This document shows, piece by piece, positions 10,906 through 20,775 of a DNA stretch of 64,000 nucleotides. Position 1 is the stretch's first letter. Each line of letters starts with the position of its first letter. A model generated the notes under the pieces. The model was not told the origin of the DNA and ran no database searches. It saw nothing but the letters and a program-made list of their open reading frames with translations. Both the position numbers and the translations under genes were made by a program. This stretch comes from Hyposmocoma kahamanoa. Lineage: Eukaryota; Arthropoda; Insecta; Lepidoptera; Cosmopterigidae. The DNA lies in the NCBI RefSeq assembly GCF_003589595.1, contig NW_020654748.1:5726259-5790258 (forward strand), read 5' to 3'.

Positions 10906-11266
10906 ATCACTACGTTCTAATTTACTGGGGTAAGGGCGCTTTCAAATTGTAGACCATTTCACATAGGTTGAGTCCTGTGACATTTCCAATTTTTACGTTG
11001 CACGCCTAATACACTTGTAACTAATCTCTTAATCATAAGTAATATTCGACGAAAATTAAAAGACCATGTCAAATATGAAACTTCATTCGCACCATGCGTC
11101 TTTTAATTAGGTCGGGTATTATTTATTTCTCACATGTTGGACGGAGAACGAGAGTACAGGGCCAGATTAGAAAGAAATAGTATAGTGAACAGCACATCAA
11201 GCCATACATTTTTGTTCGAATATCACGTCCAGTACAATGGAACAAGATCCGTCAATAATTTGATGT
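10906..11266. other. No recognised feature
   Basis: Unique AT-rich sequence between R2 and the hAT-type MITE. Confidence 0.35.
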
Positions 11267-11274
11267 GGTGCCGT

Positions 11275-11502
11275 CATTGACTTACAATTATATGGACGTC
11301 GGGTCCGCGCTAAAAAGTGTCCGCACTTGTAAGGCGCTAAAATCGTATACAGAGCGCCAAACTCCGCTTTAGTCTTCATTTGTTCGACTGACAGCACGAT
11401 ACTGCGATGACATTACAATTTAAATTTCGAATAGGTTGACTTGGGACATTTTTTTCGTGGTTTTTGTATTAGACCCGTCGTCCATTTATTTGTAAGTCAA
11501 TG
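11275..11502 (+). mobile_element. hAT-type MITE, copy 1 (228 bp)
   Basis: Terminal inverted repeats start CATTGACTTACAA and extend about 31 bp (then T/A-A/T differences and ATGGACG, CGGGTC). The insertion is flanked by the perfect 8-bp direct repeat GGTGCCGT (11267-11274 and 11503-11510). An 8-bp target duplication is the signature of the hAT superfamily. There is no transposase, so it is non-autonomous. It is nearly identical to the copy at 47639-47866. Confidence 0.85.
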
Positions 11503-11635
11503 GGTGCCGTCATATAATTGTCACAAAAACAAACAATATTTGTTGCAGTTGTAATTTTAAGTAAAAATTACAGCATAATAAGTAGACTCAAAATGAAATG
11601 ATAAAGAATTGTAAGTTTTTCATTGAAAAAAACAG

Positions 11636-12200
11636 ACCTCAAAAGTTTGGTTATCGGCTTTTTTCGATTTCCATGGGTTCCCTCAGCAGATTCTGAGTTC
11701 TTGGTGATATTGTGACTGTTACGGACTCCTTTGTGCATTTTGTATTTTCTTTTTTGGTTGTCATGGTGACGGTGACTCGTACATTACACGTGAGTAGGTA
11801 TTGCGTCAAATGCAAAGTCGACTTTTATTTGTGGAAAATAATTAATAATTTGTAATAGCCGAAACGAACCCGGAACATAATCAGGGACCACCTGGAGAGT
11901 ATACCCTTTCAAACAAAAGAAGAATTTTCGAAATCGGTGCATAATTGATGGAAAAATTCGTGAATACACGGACATGTCTATACAATTTGAAGATTTCCTT
12001 ACATTTTTATTGGATCGCCTCATCAGATTCTGACTTGGTAACAATGGGACCACCACGACAGTCTCATCATCATCTTTTCAAACAAAAAAGTTTAAAATCG
12101 GTCCACAATTGACGGAGATATCTGAAAACATGCATAAAACAACCATACAGCCGAACGTATAACCTCCTCTTTTCTTTTGAAGTCGGTTAATAAAACATAC
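11636..12200 (-). mobile_element. Divergent R1-like element
   Basis: Runs from ACCTCAAAAGTTTGG to TTTTGAAGTCGGTTAATAA, the R1 ends, but the interior (CCTGGAGAGTATACCC, GATTCTGACTTGG, CAGCCGAACGTATAACC) belongs to another subfamily. The block CATACAGCCGAACGTATAACC recurs just outside at about 12205, a small duplication. Confidence 0.5.
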
Positions 12201-12229
12201 ATACAGCCGAACGTATAACCATCTCCTTT

Positions 12230-12720
12230 TGTTATAAATAAATTGCCTCAACTACTTGATGAATACAACGGCCTATTTATCCATAGAGATATTTACACCA
12301 CAGAATCTATACGGCTATCGTGTATCTCGCGTGAATACGCATGCATACACCTTGCATGAGGGTCGTTTTCTTTTGTTTCGAGCTTTGTATATAACTTTCA
12401 AAATTCGTTTCGTTGCTTTTGATTTCATGCTTTGATGTTGACTTTTTGTTTGGTTGTTGTTGATTTTTTAATTTGTTGTGTAAACTTTTCGATAACTTAA
12501 TAACATAATAATTTAATTCCTTTTTTTGTGTTTATTATTTGTTCTTAATTATTTTCTATAAATCGATTCTCCTTCATTACAAATTATCTCTATAAGATAT
12601 TTAAATCAATTTTTTTTCATTCGACTTTACATCACTACTCTAAAAACTTCAAATCTCAAATGTATCTGGAAACATGCTACGTGAAATGAACTATTATATT
12701 TATAAACTTACTCCTCTCTT
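12230..12720. other. Very AT-rich sequence
   Basis: Nothing recognised. Confidence 0.4.
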
Positions 12721-12734
12721 TTATTTATTTTTCA

Positions 12735-12913
12735 TTATATACATGCAAATGTGTAAGTTGTGTTTTTTGTAGATTCATCGTTTTCAACCAGATCTCCGGC
12801 TATCCAACCGTACATAGTCACACCAACGTAAGTGTCTTTTTCAACCTTGACATTGGCAGAATCATCGTGAAAATCGATGGAGTCAGTATAATGAAATTGG
12901 AATTTGAATTGAA
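12735..12913 (-). CDS. Possible terminal exon, unknown protein
   Basis: On the minus strand an open frame of about 60 codons follows a possible acceptor (TATAG before TTCAATTC) and ends with TAA at 12735-12737; an AATAAA lies at 12724-12729. The predicted segment alternates polar and hydrophobic residues like a beta-sandwich strand set and includes FHDDSANVKVEKDTYVGVTM and YGWIAGDLVENDES. Its core DSANVKV resembles a minus-strand frame at 44396-44560 (NSANVRVKK). I do not recognise the family. It may be a real last exon, a gene relic or part of an unrecognised mobile element. The start and upstream exons were not found. Confidence 0.35.
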
Positions 12914-12929
12914 CTATAGAGGCTTACAG

Positions 12930-13250
12930 AAATGTAGCAGTGGCGCCACTGTGGCGCTGCTGCCGCGCTACTACTAATTTTCATACAATATTTATAAGCG
13001 CAGTTGCAGCGCCACTGTCGCGGCACGCGCGCGCCTTTCTTGCAGTCACAATTAGTGAACTAAAAGCTACTGAAACGCTACAGACGCTTGGTTTTCGCGC
13101 TACTACAGCACTTCTAAAAACATCTAATTTGAAAGACACTAAGGGTCCTAATGAAATTACAGGCACTCCAAACATCACTGCGACTGTTATGGACCTAGCG
13201 CTTACCACCAAGCGAACAAATGTTCGTGTCACTTAGTATCGTAAAAAAAG
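12930..13250 (+). repeat. R2-related repeat with GC-rich start
   Basis: The 3' part GACTGTTATGGACCTAGCGC, TTACCACCAAGCGAAC and GTCACTTAGTATCGTAAAAA matches the R2 tail with changes. The 5' part (GTGGCGCCACTGTGGCGCTG, then GCGCCACTGTCGCGGCACGC) is GC-rich, self-similar and not part of normal R2. Short frames on both strands here are by-products. Confidence 0.5.
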
Positions 13251-13994
13251 ATCACTGTCCAACTATGAAAAGATATCGACATCGTTGGCGACCCGTAGCC
13301 TTCAACCGATACATCACCCCGCGACGCAGTGACACTCTACTTTATTGGTCCGTTCACACCCCGTCGAGCATGCGACTCTCTTGAAAAATCGACGATATTT
13401 TATTTAAACTCGCCCATTTGAAAGACAAGCGTCGTGAAATAAAATATAGCTGCACCACTTTATTTTTTTGCACGAATTGTTCCCCATTTATGGCGGCTTA
13501 AATGCTTGACGTTCAACGTCAGCGCAATAAAAGCCGTCATTACTGAAGATTTAATTGACTCACATTTTATGAATTTTAACAAATAATGTTCATTCATTAT
13601 TTCGTTTTATCGTACGCAAATGATTTATTTACTCTTGCGAGTCCAAATAACATTTATATACACGCGTTACTGTTTTGCAAACATAACTTTTTAGTGATGT
13701 TATATAAAATAAAATTATGACACACTTTTTTTATTATTTCCTATTTAATTTATAATTCACATGTTTGGTGTAATATGTTATAAGGCTACATCTGCAAAAT
13801 GACACCTTTTCAAGACAGAGGTTTAAAGATTCTGCGAAAGAAATTAGTCGAAAATTTTCTTATGCTTAAATGGCAGAGCTATAAATATTTCACATTATAT
13901 AACTTATTTCACGTAGTGCATATTATTTTCACGCCTTTCATGTAATAAAAGCACTTTTGACGTATGATCACATGCGTAGGAATTCCAAAATCAG
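13251..13994. other. No recognised gene
   Basis: Unique sequence with a GC-richer part at 13290-13560. A stretch at 13930-13960 (CATGTAATAAAAGCACTTTTG) resembles 59258-59280 (CATTTAATAAAAGCACTTTTG), so the end of the segment is repeated. Confidence 0.35.
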
Positions 13995-14225
13995 TGATAA
14001 TGTAAACATTAGACCATATCACATACGTTGCTCTGATCCTAAAATAAGTAACTAAAGCATTTGTGTTATGGAAATCGGATACAACGACGGTATGACAAAG
14101 ACCCAGATCCAACACAATATAGAAAGTTTGTTTTCAAGATTGACCCGGCCGAGGATCGAACCCGGAACCTTAGAAATGGCGACAGCATGAAAACCGATGT
14201 GCAAGCCACTCGACCACAGAAGTTC
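13995..14225 (-). repeat. R5 SINE, tRNA-derived
   Basis: On the minus strand the head reads TGGTCGAGTGGCTTGCACAT (box A) and GGTTCCGGGTTCGATCC (box B), followed by a body with GTACCGTCGTTGT-like and GATTTCCATAACACAAATGC words. Leu/Ser-type tRNA ancestry is likely from the TGGTCGAGTGG box. Relatives are at 40225, 41240 and 60778. The body makes it a SINE and not a functional tRNA. Confidence 0.65.
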
Positions 14226-14327
14226 GCCAAACAGTAACGACAGTAAACAAACTGAACAATGTTTTAGTCTCTTACAAAGTAAATTCTTGTCTTGAACCCC
14301 TTTTTATAATTCCAAGTAACGGGAGCA

Positions 14328-14598
14328 ACAAGTCGTGAGCCTGGTGGTAAGCGACACCCCTTCCATATCAGTTGCAGTGCCACTCAGTGCTTTTAATCGC
14401 AATGATCTTAGAGGCACTGCCACTGCGCCCATCACCTGGAGACATAAGTTGACAAGTCTCATGTGCAATTACAGGCACCACCATCACCCTTACCCTTCCA
14501 AACCGGACAGCTGTAATGCTCACATGACTACTTGGCGGCAGAAATAGGTAGGTGGTACTTCCCTGGACGAACTCTTTCACAAGGAACTCTACTCTAAC
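14328..14598 (-). repeat. R2 interspersed repeat, near full length
   Basis: All R2 blocks are present in order on the minus strand: AGTAGAGTTCCTTGTGAAAG, AAGTACCACC, CTATTTCTGCCGCC, GACTTGTCAACTTATGTCTC, GCGCAGTGGCAGTGCC, CACTGCAACTG and CTTACCACCAGGC. Frames on both strands through it are by-products. Confidence 0.7.
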
Positions 14599-15055
14599 TA
14601 AACATTGGACAATATCGACTAAAAGAATAGCATTCAATAGAGGTTTCCTTTCCTGGAATATAATATTAAGTACTATCTTCTCAAACTTTACAAAACTCAA
14701 TCCAGGACGAAATGGACGTCAATGATTATACTTACTATATAACTCGTGTATAAGTAGTAGAATCATAACCTTTCCAGGTTTGTCGACATGAATAATATCC
14801 CAGGCAGCTGCATCGCAGTGCCCACGTCACAAAAAAAATACTTTAATTTATTACGAGTCGACAATTCTTTGCTTTCTGGACACGTTCCGGCACAACTTTT
14901 GACGTGTTTAGACATGTCCGCGAGTAAATTCGACGGCCACCTTGACTGATGGAATTGTTGCCTTCTGAAAAGAAAGTATACGAAAAGTGTCTCAAAAATT
15001 AATGTGATATCACATTACATTTCCGTGAAAATAATATTACAGTATGATATACACT
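14599..15055. other. No recognised feature
   Basis: Unique sequence. The minus-strand words around 14835-14950 encode a short Cys-containing frame that I could not connect to any family. Confidence 0.3.
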
Positions 15056-15059
15056 TATA

Positions 15060-15265
15060 CATACATCACACAGACTAAAAATGTGATGCGTTATAAACAT
15101 TAGCCATAAATTGTCCCATCACTCCATGTTTGCTTTACTATTTACCATCACAATGCGTTACAGTGGGATATGACCATCACTCACATCACACAGACTAAAA
15201 ATGAGATGTGTTATAAGTATCACTCCGTGCTTGTTTTGTTGCTTAGTAATATTACAATCACTCGC
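15060..15265 (+). repeat. Local direct duplication
   Basis: CATCACACAGACTAAAAATG, then TGATG or AGATG and GTTATAA, occurs at about 15065 and 15184, with CATCACTCCATGTTTGCTTT and TATCACTCCGTGCTTGTTTT downstream of each. Two decayed units of about 120 bp. Confidence 0.6.
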
Positions 15266-15797
15266 TTGTTCCAAGCACTACTGACTGACACGCGTAAACT
15301 AGCGCAGGTAGTAGTAGGTTCCTTTACATTTTATAATTTTAATTTGAAAATGAAATTGGCCAAAAAATCCATTGGTATTAAAAAAAAAATTAAAAACGAG
15401 ATTTTTTAGTGATTACCAAAAACCTGTTTGCACCAAATGTCTACACTTTTGATGTGTGTATATTAAAAAGAATACTTACTATACTTGTTTTTTTGTAAAG
15501 CACACAAACTATTTTTTATCTATATTGCAAAACTTGAGTTTCACAACACGTATCATTGTAAATGTTTGGAATAAAAATATACTTCGACACAAGCAAAATT
15601 TTCTTATTACCGTAGTAATATTGGGAACTCGAAAAATAAATTCTACGAACTCGATTGCGAAGATTTTCATGACTATTTGACAAAGTTACATAGTTCAACA
15701 ACGACGATAATGATCCTTATATCATATAACTAAGTTGCGTATAAGTGTCTATGTAAAAGTAATTCCGAGTTACAACTCTTGTGGAATTTGTTAACAG
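15266..15797. other. AT-rich sequence, no feature seen
   Basis: Short open frames on both strands are AT-rich and unrecognised. Confidence 0.35.
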
Positions 15798-15800
15798 TAA

Positions 15801-16228
15801 GGGCGCGTTCCCATTATGTCGTACATTTTTTATTTATCGTTGGACAACTGTCGCATCTGTTTCCATATCACGACTACCTGTCGTGACTGTGTCGTGGACG
15901 TTTATTTTGTCGTGAATAGCTGTTGTGCCCACTAGATCAGTTTTACACAATTTATCGGTTCACTGCATCCGCCTTGTCGTTTGCACGACAAAATCGTTTG
16001 AAGCTGCCATTATCTGTCGTCACATTTTTATTGTGACGTTTTATTTATCGTCAGACGACTGTCGTTCTAGCTCTTTCCATTGTCACGACACTCATCGTAA
16101 CGTTAAAAAAGTCGTGAACGACAGTTAATCGTGTTTTACTGTATGCGAATAACTTCATTTAAATATACAAGCCACGATACTTTAAACTGCACGACTATCT
16201 GTCGTCACGATATAATGAGAACGCGCCC
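15801..16228. mobile_element. Harbinger-like MITE (428 bp)
   Basis: The ends GGGCGCGTTCCCATTATGTC and, from the other side, GGGCGCGTTCTCATTATATC form terminal inverted repeats of about 22 bp. TAA lies immediately outside both ends (15798-15800 and 16229-16231), a 3-bp TWA target duplication. GGG-starting ends with TAA duplication are typical of PIF/Harbinger MITEs. The interior repeats GTCGTGAC/GTCGT words many times. No transposase. Confidence 0.75.
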
Positions 16229-16231
16229 TAA

Positions 16232-16673
16232 TTTTTACTTAAAGGAAACATTCCTTTATTTTTTTAAAGAAATAAAAGTGCAATCATGGATTTTCCAAAA
16301 TTTCTAGCAACACGCGGGAATCGAATCCGCCTTAATCTGAAAAAAATGCACCCTGCACTTTTATTGCATCAATCGATAGGGTTTAATTATAAGAATCGAT
16401 AGGGTTTAATTAAAGAATAAAATCTCTCTCACAAAATTGGTAAATTAAATGAAAAATAAAAACCATGAAATCTTAACGTATTTTAATAAAACAAAAAAAA
16501 TGGTAATCTAATTAATTAGTTGCTCGAAATGAGCTCCATTTTCTTGGATACACAAATTTAATCTTTTAACGAATTCATTTTGAGTAACTTTTAATAACGT
16601 GTTGTGATGAATTGTATTACAAATCGTAAAGTAAGTACTTTCCCTCTATGTGGCATTACAAATTTCCACCCTG
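16232..16673. mobile_element. R9 MITE, decayed copy
   Basis: Shares with the copy at 46296-46738 the blocks AAAGGAAACATTC, CGGGAATCGAA and TTTTATTGCA(T/C)(T/C)AATCGATA. The right end TTTCCACCCTG followed by TA matches the family end. The left end is missing, cut off where the Harbinger-like MITE stops. The block AATCGATAGGGTTTAATTA is duplicated inside. Confidence 0.55.
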
Positions 16674-16679
16674 TATATA

Positions 16680-17330
16680 CACGCCTTATGAGTCCAGATC
16701 TGTCACAACATTGTTATACTTTAAACGGTTATTTGCCCAACGAAGCAACCTCGCCCCGGCCTAGACAGGAAACTTTAAGCTCCAGCAAACAAGCTTACAA
16801 AGGCGATTTACTCTGTTTAATTGGCTGACAGCTAAACGATTTTAAACTTTAAACAGATAGCAGTAAAACATTGAAATAAAGCAAATGCTTTTCACGAAAT
16901 TCAATTTGCTGTTTCGTAAGAGTTCCCGTATCCGTATTCTGAAACACACCGTCCGTGTTTCTCGTGATAATTTTTTAGTCTAAATAAAATAGTATAAAAT
17001 TTTTCATGTGTGAATCCATTATATAAAAGTAAACACTTCAGAAGGCAAAGTTAAACGTCAACATTCTTTATTTCTTGGGTGCTCAATTTGCACTTGAAAT
17101 CGTCATATTGATTAAACTCTACTGCTCATTCGTAAGGAGGATTCCCATGAGAGATATGAGTGAAGGACAAGAAGAACTCTGGTGGTTGTTCTTTGTAATA
17201 AATACTTGTACACATTTATCATTTTCATTATTTCAACAACATAGATCGAGACTACCTGGAAAAACTAAACCGGTCACTGCCTCGGATTTTTGTTATCCAA
17301 GTGCACCGAAGCTGTATAAAGTATTTGTTT
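16680..17330. other. Unique sequence, no gene called
   Basis: 16690-16860 is of mixed composition and could be conserved non-coding sequence (CTTACAAAGGCGATTTACTC). A plus-strand frame starting near 17075 runs antisense into the LINE-A tail and is rejected as a gene. Confidence 0.3.
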
Positions 17331-17335
17331 CTTCT

Positions 17336-17695
17336 TCTTCTTCGAGTGCCTCGTCAATTCTGAAGGTTGGCCGTCAGCTTCCTATATCTGTCTCTATCAG
17401 CAGTCGACTGGAACAGCTGTTCGACTGTGTGTGTGGTGGAGTGTTCTGCAGCCACGATTTCTTTCTTCGCCCAGCGCGTCTCTTTTCCTGCACTTTGCCC
17501 ATCATTATCAGCTATAGCAGCGTGTATCTATAGTTCCTAATCACGGGACCAAGATACTCTATTTTGCGCCTTTTGATAGATGGCATAACATAATTTTCCG
17601 AGACATATGAACACGCTGTAGCACGGTTAAGATCTTGACCCTCTAAGTCCAACCAATGCGCAACATGCGTTGGTACCAGGGCGTTCAATGTATTC
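17336..17695 (-). pseudogene. LINE-A ORF2 C-terminus and 3' end
   Basis: Minus-strand frames give, in order, a segment YQRMLRIGW with LTVLQRV, then after a frameshift IKRRKIEYLGPVIRNYRYTL, then LIMMGKVQEKRRAGRRKKSW and ADRDRYRKLTANLQN. This order is that of the region after the reverse-transcriptase fingers and palm in insect LINEs (thumb, YLGH-like motif, basic GRRKxSW motif). A (GAA)n-type 3' tail is visible as CTTCTTCTTCTTC at 17332-17344. Stops and shifts show that it is dead. The matching upstream part is at 18912-19005. Confidence 0.75.
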
Positions 17696-17708
17696 TCGGT
17701 ATCGGGGT

Positions 17709-17751
17709 GATTAACTAATGATAAGAGTAAATTAATTACCTCATTAGTTAA
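17709..17751. repeat. 11-bp inverted repeat
   Basis: TTAACTAATGA and TCATTAGTTAA face each other across about 20 bp, at the edge between the LINE-A remnant and the mariner. It may be the decayed end of an inserted element. Confidence 0.4.
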
Positions 17752-17836
17752 AGACACTCTTTAAGGGTATAAATATAAAATTTCATGTAATTGTCATCAT
17801 TAGTATTCAAGTTATCAATACGAGAAGGCAACTACA

Positions 17837-18891
17837 ATGACAGACGCCACAATGTTGACGAAAATCGAGCACCGCGCAGTGATTAAATTCCTTACGAAAC
17901 AAGGAAAGACTCAAAAAAATTCATGAAGAAATGGTGACTGTTTATGAAGATTCTGCTCCTTCATTATCTACTACTCAGAAGTGTTCTAGTGAATTTAAAC
18001 GGGGTAGAGAGAGTATTGAAGACAACCCCCGTGCTGGAGGGCCGGTAAGTGCTACTTCTGAAGAAAACGTCAAAATTGTCGAGAAACTTGTATTGGAAGA
18101 TGCCCGTATCAGAGTGAAAACATTAGCAGAAAAGATTAAGCTATCCGTGGGTACCATTCAAACTATCCTTCATGAACATCTATCTTTCAAAAGTCAGTGC
18201 AAGATGGGTGCCGCGAATGCTCACGCCGCTTCAGAAACAAGTTCGAGTTGAGTGCAGTAAGGGGTTTTTGGAGCTCTGTAGCGAAAATCCGAGTGGAATT
18301 GTTGAACGCATTGTCACCGATGATGAAACGTGGGTTCATCACTATGATCCTGAGAGTAAGCAAGAGTCCATGCAGTGGCATAAAAAAGGAACAGACCAAC
18401 CGAAGAAGTTTAAAGTCTGCCCATCCGCCGGAAAACTCATGGCCACAGTGTTTTGGCATTTTAAGGGAATTTTACTGATCGAATACACAAAAATGGGTCA
18501 AAGTATTATTGCCGCAGCTTACGCAAACAGCCTACGCAATTTGAAGGACGCTATAAAGGAAAAAATACCTGGAAAATTGACCGCTGGTGTCTTGCTTCTT
18601 CACGACAACGCGCCGGTTCACACAGGGCGCGTTGCCAAGGCTGCTGTGACGAATTGTGGATTTGAAGAAATCACTCATCCACCCTACAGCCCTGACCTGG
18701 CGCCCAGTGATTACTTTTTGTTCCTAAGCCTAAAAAAAGATCTTCGGGGTAAGCATTTTTCCGACGATGAAGAGTTGAAGGAGGCAATTAATGAACATTT
18801 TTCAGACAAAGAGGAAAAATATTTTTTCGAGGGCAGATGTAAGCCAGATGTTGTTCAATTGACGACAGCACAGAACTTTCCTCATATGTGA
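17837..18891 (+). pseudogene. Mariner transposase, D,D34D, two frameshifts
   Basis: A cut-and-paste transposase of the mariner family. The ATG at 17837 opens a helix-turn-helix N-terminal region (KIEHRAVIKFLTKQGKTQK); a one-base gain in an A run at about 17913-17918 shifts frame, and a second shift near 18180 leads into the catalytic part. Catalytic Asp residues lie in TDDETWVHHYD, LLHDNAPVHTG and YSPDLAPSDY, with 34 residues between the last two, diagnostic of D,D34D mariner. The frame then runs intact to TGA at 18889-18891. Clear terminal inverted repeats were not found. It interrupts LINE-A (minus strand), so it inserted later. Only two lesions suggest a moderately young copy. Confidence 0.9.
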
Positions 18892-18911
18892 ATCTTTTAA
18901 CACATGACTTG

Positions 18912-19005
18912 AGCAAGTTCTATCCGGGTCTTAATTTCCTGATCAGATTCCCATGCTTCATTTATCCAAGCCCCCAAATACTTAAATTGTATACATAGGG
19001 CGCAC
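18912..19005 (-). pseudogene. LINE-A ORF2, upstream fragment
   Basis: Minus-strand reading FKYLGAWINEAWESDQEIKT followed by RIELAQV is the YLG-W-I segment just after the catalytic palm of many LINE reverse transcriptases. It is the expected upstream neighbour of the LINE-A piece at 17336-17695. The mariner gene and its flanks lie between the two parts. Confidence 0.7.
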
Positions 19006-19007
19006 TA

Positions 19008-19704
19008 TAAGTTTCCGGAACTGGCCACTTACATATACAATATTTAAAAAGTAATTACAACATTTGAAAATGTAACTATTGCTGTAGAATACAGTTTGTT
19101 TCATCTGACTGTCACTCGTTTTTAACCGAGTTCAAAAAAGGAGGAGGTTCTCAATTCGACTGTAAATAGACGTAATTCCACGTACTTTTGAGGTCGGTTT
19201 TTTTAGTATTCTGTACTGAGATTATTACATTGTGGCGTCATTTTAGAAATTGGTTGTCAACATCACCATGGATTTAACTCGTGAAAATTTTTATAGTATG
19301 ATTTTCTACGACTTTAAGTGTAATTTGACAGCTTAGCTGAGCTTCGCTCGGCTTCAAACTGCTTTTGGCGATGAAGCACCATGCAAGACGACTATTAATA
19401 GCTGGTTTGCAGAATTCAAACGCGTGAATCTCGGTGACAAATTTCGTAATGGTCGCCCGTCCACTGCTCTGAACAACAAAAATATCGATGCTGTGCGCCG
19501 TGTGATCAAAACAGAGAAGCATGTGACATACCACATGAGATTCAGGCATCTTTAGGCATAGGCATGAGTCAAATACAATCAATACTACACAAACATTTGG
19601 ATGTGAAAAAGCTGTGCTCTCGGTGGATCCCACACGATTTGACTGAGGCTCAAAAAACGGCTCGCGTCGCTTGGTACAATGCCATACTTATCAGATTCAA
19701 CGAA
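19008..19704 (+). pseudogene. Second mariner lineage, 5' half only
   Basis: The 5' end GGGCGCACTATAAGTTTCCG follows TA at 19006-19007. The untranslated leader is interrupted by a 100-bp R1 mini-element. From the ATG at 19269 the frame begins MDLTRENFYSMIFYDFKCNL, continues with ARLQTAFGDEAPCKTTINSW and NNKNIDAVRRVIKTEKHV, with stops and shifts, and stops matching after RFNE at about 19704. The catalytic half is lost and replaced by reversed LINE-B sequence. It belongs to a different mariner lineage from the gene at 17837; the longer copy at 48785-50065 is the same family. Confidence 0.85.
19125..19224 (+). mobile_element. R1 mini-element (100 bp) inside a mariner
   Basis: Retains both R1 ends (ACCGAGTTCAAAAAAGGAGG and ACTTTTGAGGTCGGTTTTTT with CTGTACTGAGATTA) but lacks the usual interior. 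The uninterrupted mariner leader at 49930-49965 gives the empty site (CTTGTTTTTACATTG), so the boundaries are fixed and TTA (19122-19124, 19225-19227) is a possible 3-bp target duplication. Confidence 0.75.
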
Positions 19705-19905
19705 ATTTGGGACTTTATGAAGACGAGCGTCAAGAACAGCTAGTTTATTTTTATTCCTCGTATTAATGTTATATCTGTCCATTTTTCATCAAAAAAAAAT
19801 ACTATTCTTTTCATCTTAGATGACATTTTTATAAATGTATTGTGTCTTTGGTGTAAGAAAGATAATTTCCTTTAACATTTAAGATCATATAAAAGAAATA
19901 TTTAT
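19705..19905 (-). pseudogene. LINE-B ORF2 fragment
   Basis: Minus-strand words for LTPKTQYIYKNV, then DRYNINTRNKNKLAVLDARL and HKV match the C-terminal region of the longer LINE-B at 51551-55700 (SQYIYENV, DRHNINTRNKNKLAFLDSRL). The join to the mariner remnant falls at about 19704-19716. Confidence 0.75.
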
Positions 19906-19909
19906 AAGA

Positions 19910-20629
19910 TAGAAACTGTTTATTCTGCGAAACTTTCGTTTTCTTTCCGTACATATTTATATTTTTGTACTGTATTTTACAATATAATCGGCGTGCGCCT
20001 TTTGCAAATAATATTTTTTGACAGTGAACAGAAAATGTTCTTCATATAATATAACCCTGTGTACAAAGCCATTCAAACCAGCTCCCTTTTTCAATCAAAT
20101 AAGGATTACCAGGAACATCACTCTTTGTAGCAGATATGTTGAGGTTTATTCACAATGCCTGCAGATAGAGCTGAATTGCTATTTTCGATTGCGACCGTAT
20201 CCTCATATATTTTCATTTCGAAAATGGATTTTTAAAATATGAATTCACCGGTGCTATAAATCTGTGAAACATTTGATTCAGTACCCAAAAACTGTATCCG
20301 TGAAACACGAATAATTCGAATTCAGTATCGTATCTGCTTTAAATGAATTTCGCTTTCGTAACGACGTTATGGAGGCGATCGGAAGTCATATAACAGTGTA
20401 CGTGACCTGATGACAGACAGACTGGTGTAATGTGTTTAGTGGCTCTTAAAAGTTATAGATGTCACAAATTAACCACATAATAATTTCGTTACAGTAACTT
20501 TGGTACCGTTTGTCCTTTTGCCTACATTAAATTGGGTAGAATGTTCAGAGGACATGTTGTCACATTGCAGTACACATGACCTTGTTACAGATTAATTAAA
20601 TCTGTTTAGTGGTTGTCAAATATTATATA
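19910..20629. other. No recognised feature
   Basis: AT-rich unique sequence. Confidence 0.35.
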
Positions 20630-20775
20630 CAGGACATCCCAATAATGGCTATGCTCCACAGAGGGAAAGTACCTTAAATAGTGTGCCTTGAGTGTCCCTA
20701 GCGCAAAAAAAATGTATTAGAGCACTGTGTGGTTTAAAATGAACAGACAGCTGTAGGCCTTTTTTAAGAAACATT
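20630..20775 (+). mobile_element. R9-like MITE end
   Basis: CAGGACATCCCAATAATGGC preceded by TA, then CCACAGAGGGAAAGTACCTT, resembles the complement of the right end of the copy at 16232-16673 (CACATAGAGGGAAAGTACTT). Only one end was located. Confidence 0.4.

Noticed and set aside
14335..14700. Overlapping open frames on both strands
   Set aside because: They lie mostly within an R2 repeat; similar frames appear in other R2 copies (for example 42100-42609).
17075..17533. A 152-codon plus-strand frame, the third longest on the plus strand
   Set aside because: Its second half is antisense to the LINE-A C-terminus and 3' tail, and the serine run is the complement of the (GAA)n tail. No protein motif.
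17512..17757. An 81-codon minus-strand frame that looks like a gene
   Set aside because: It is a chance join of two frames of LINE-A: its C-terminal part (IKRRKIEYLGPVIRNYRY) is true LINE sequence, and its N-terminal part is LINE sequence read in the wrong frame (the right one gives YQRMLRIGW).
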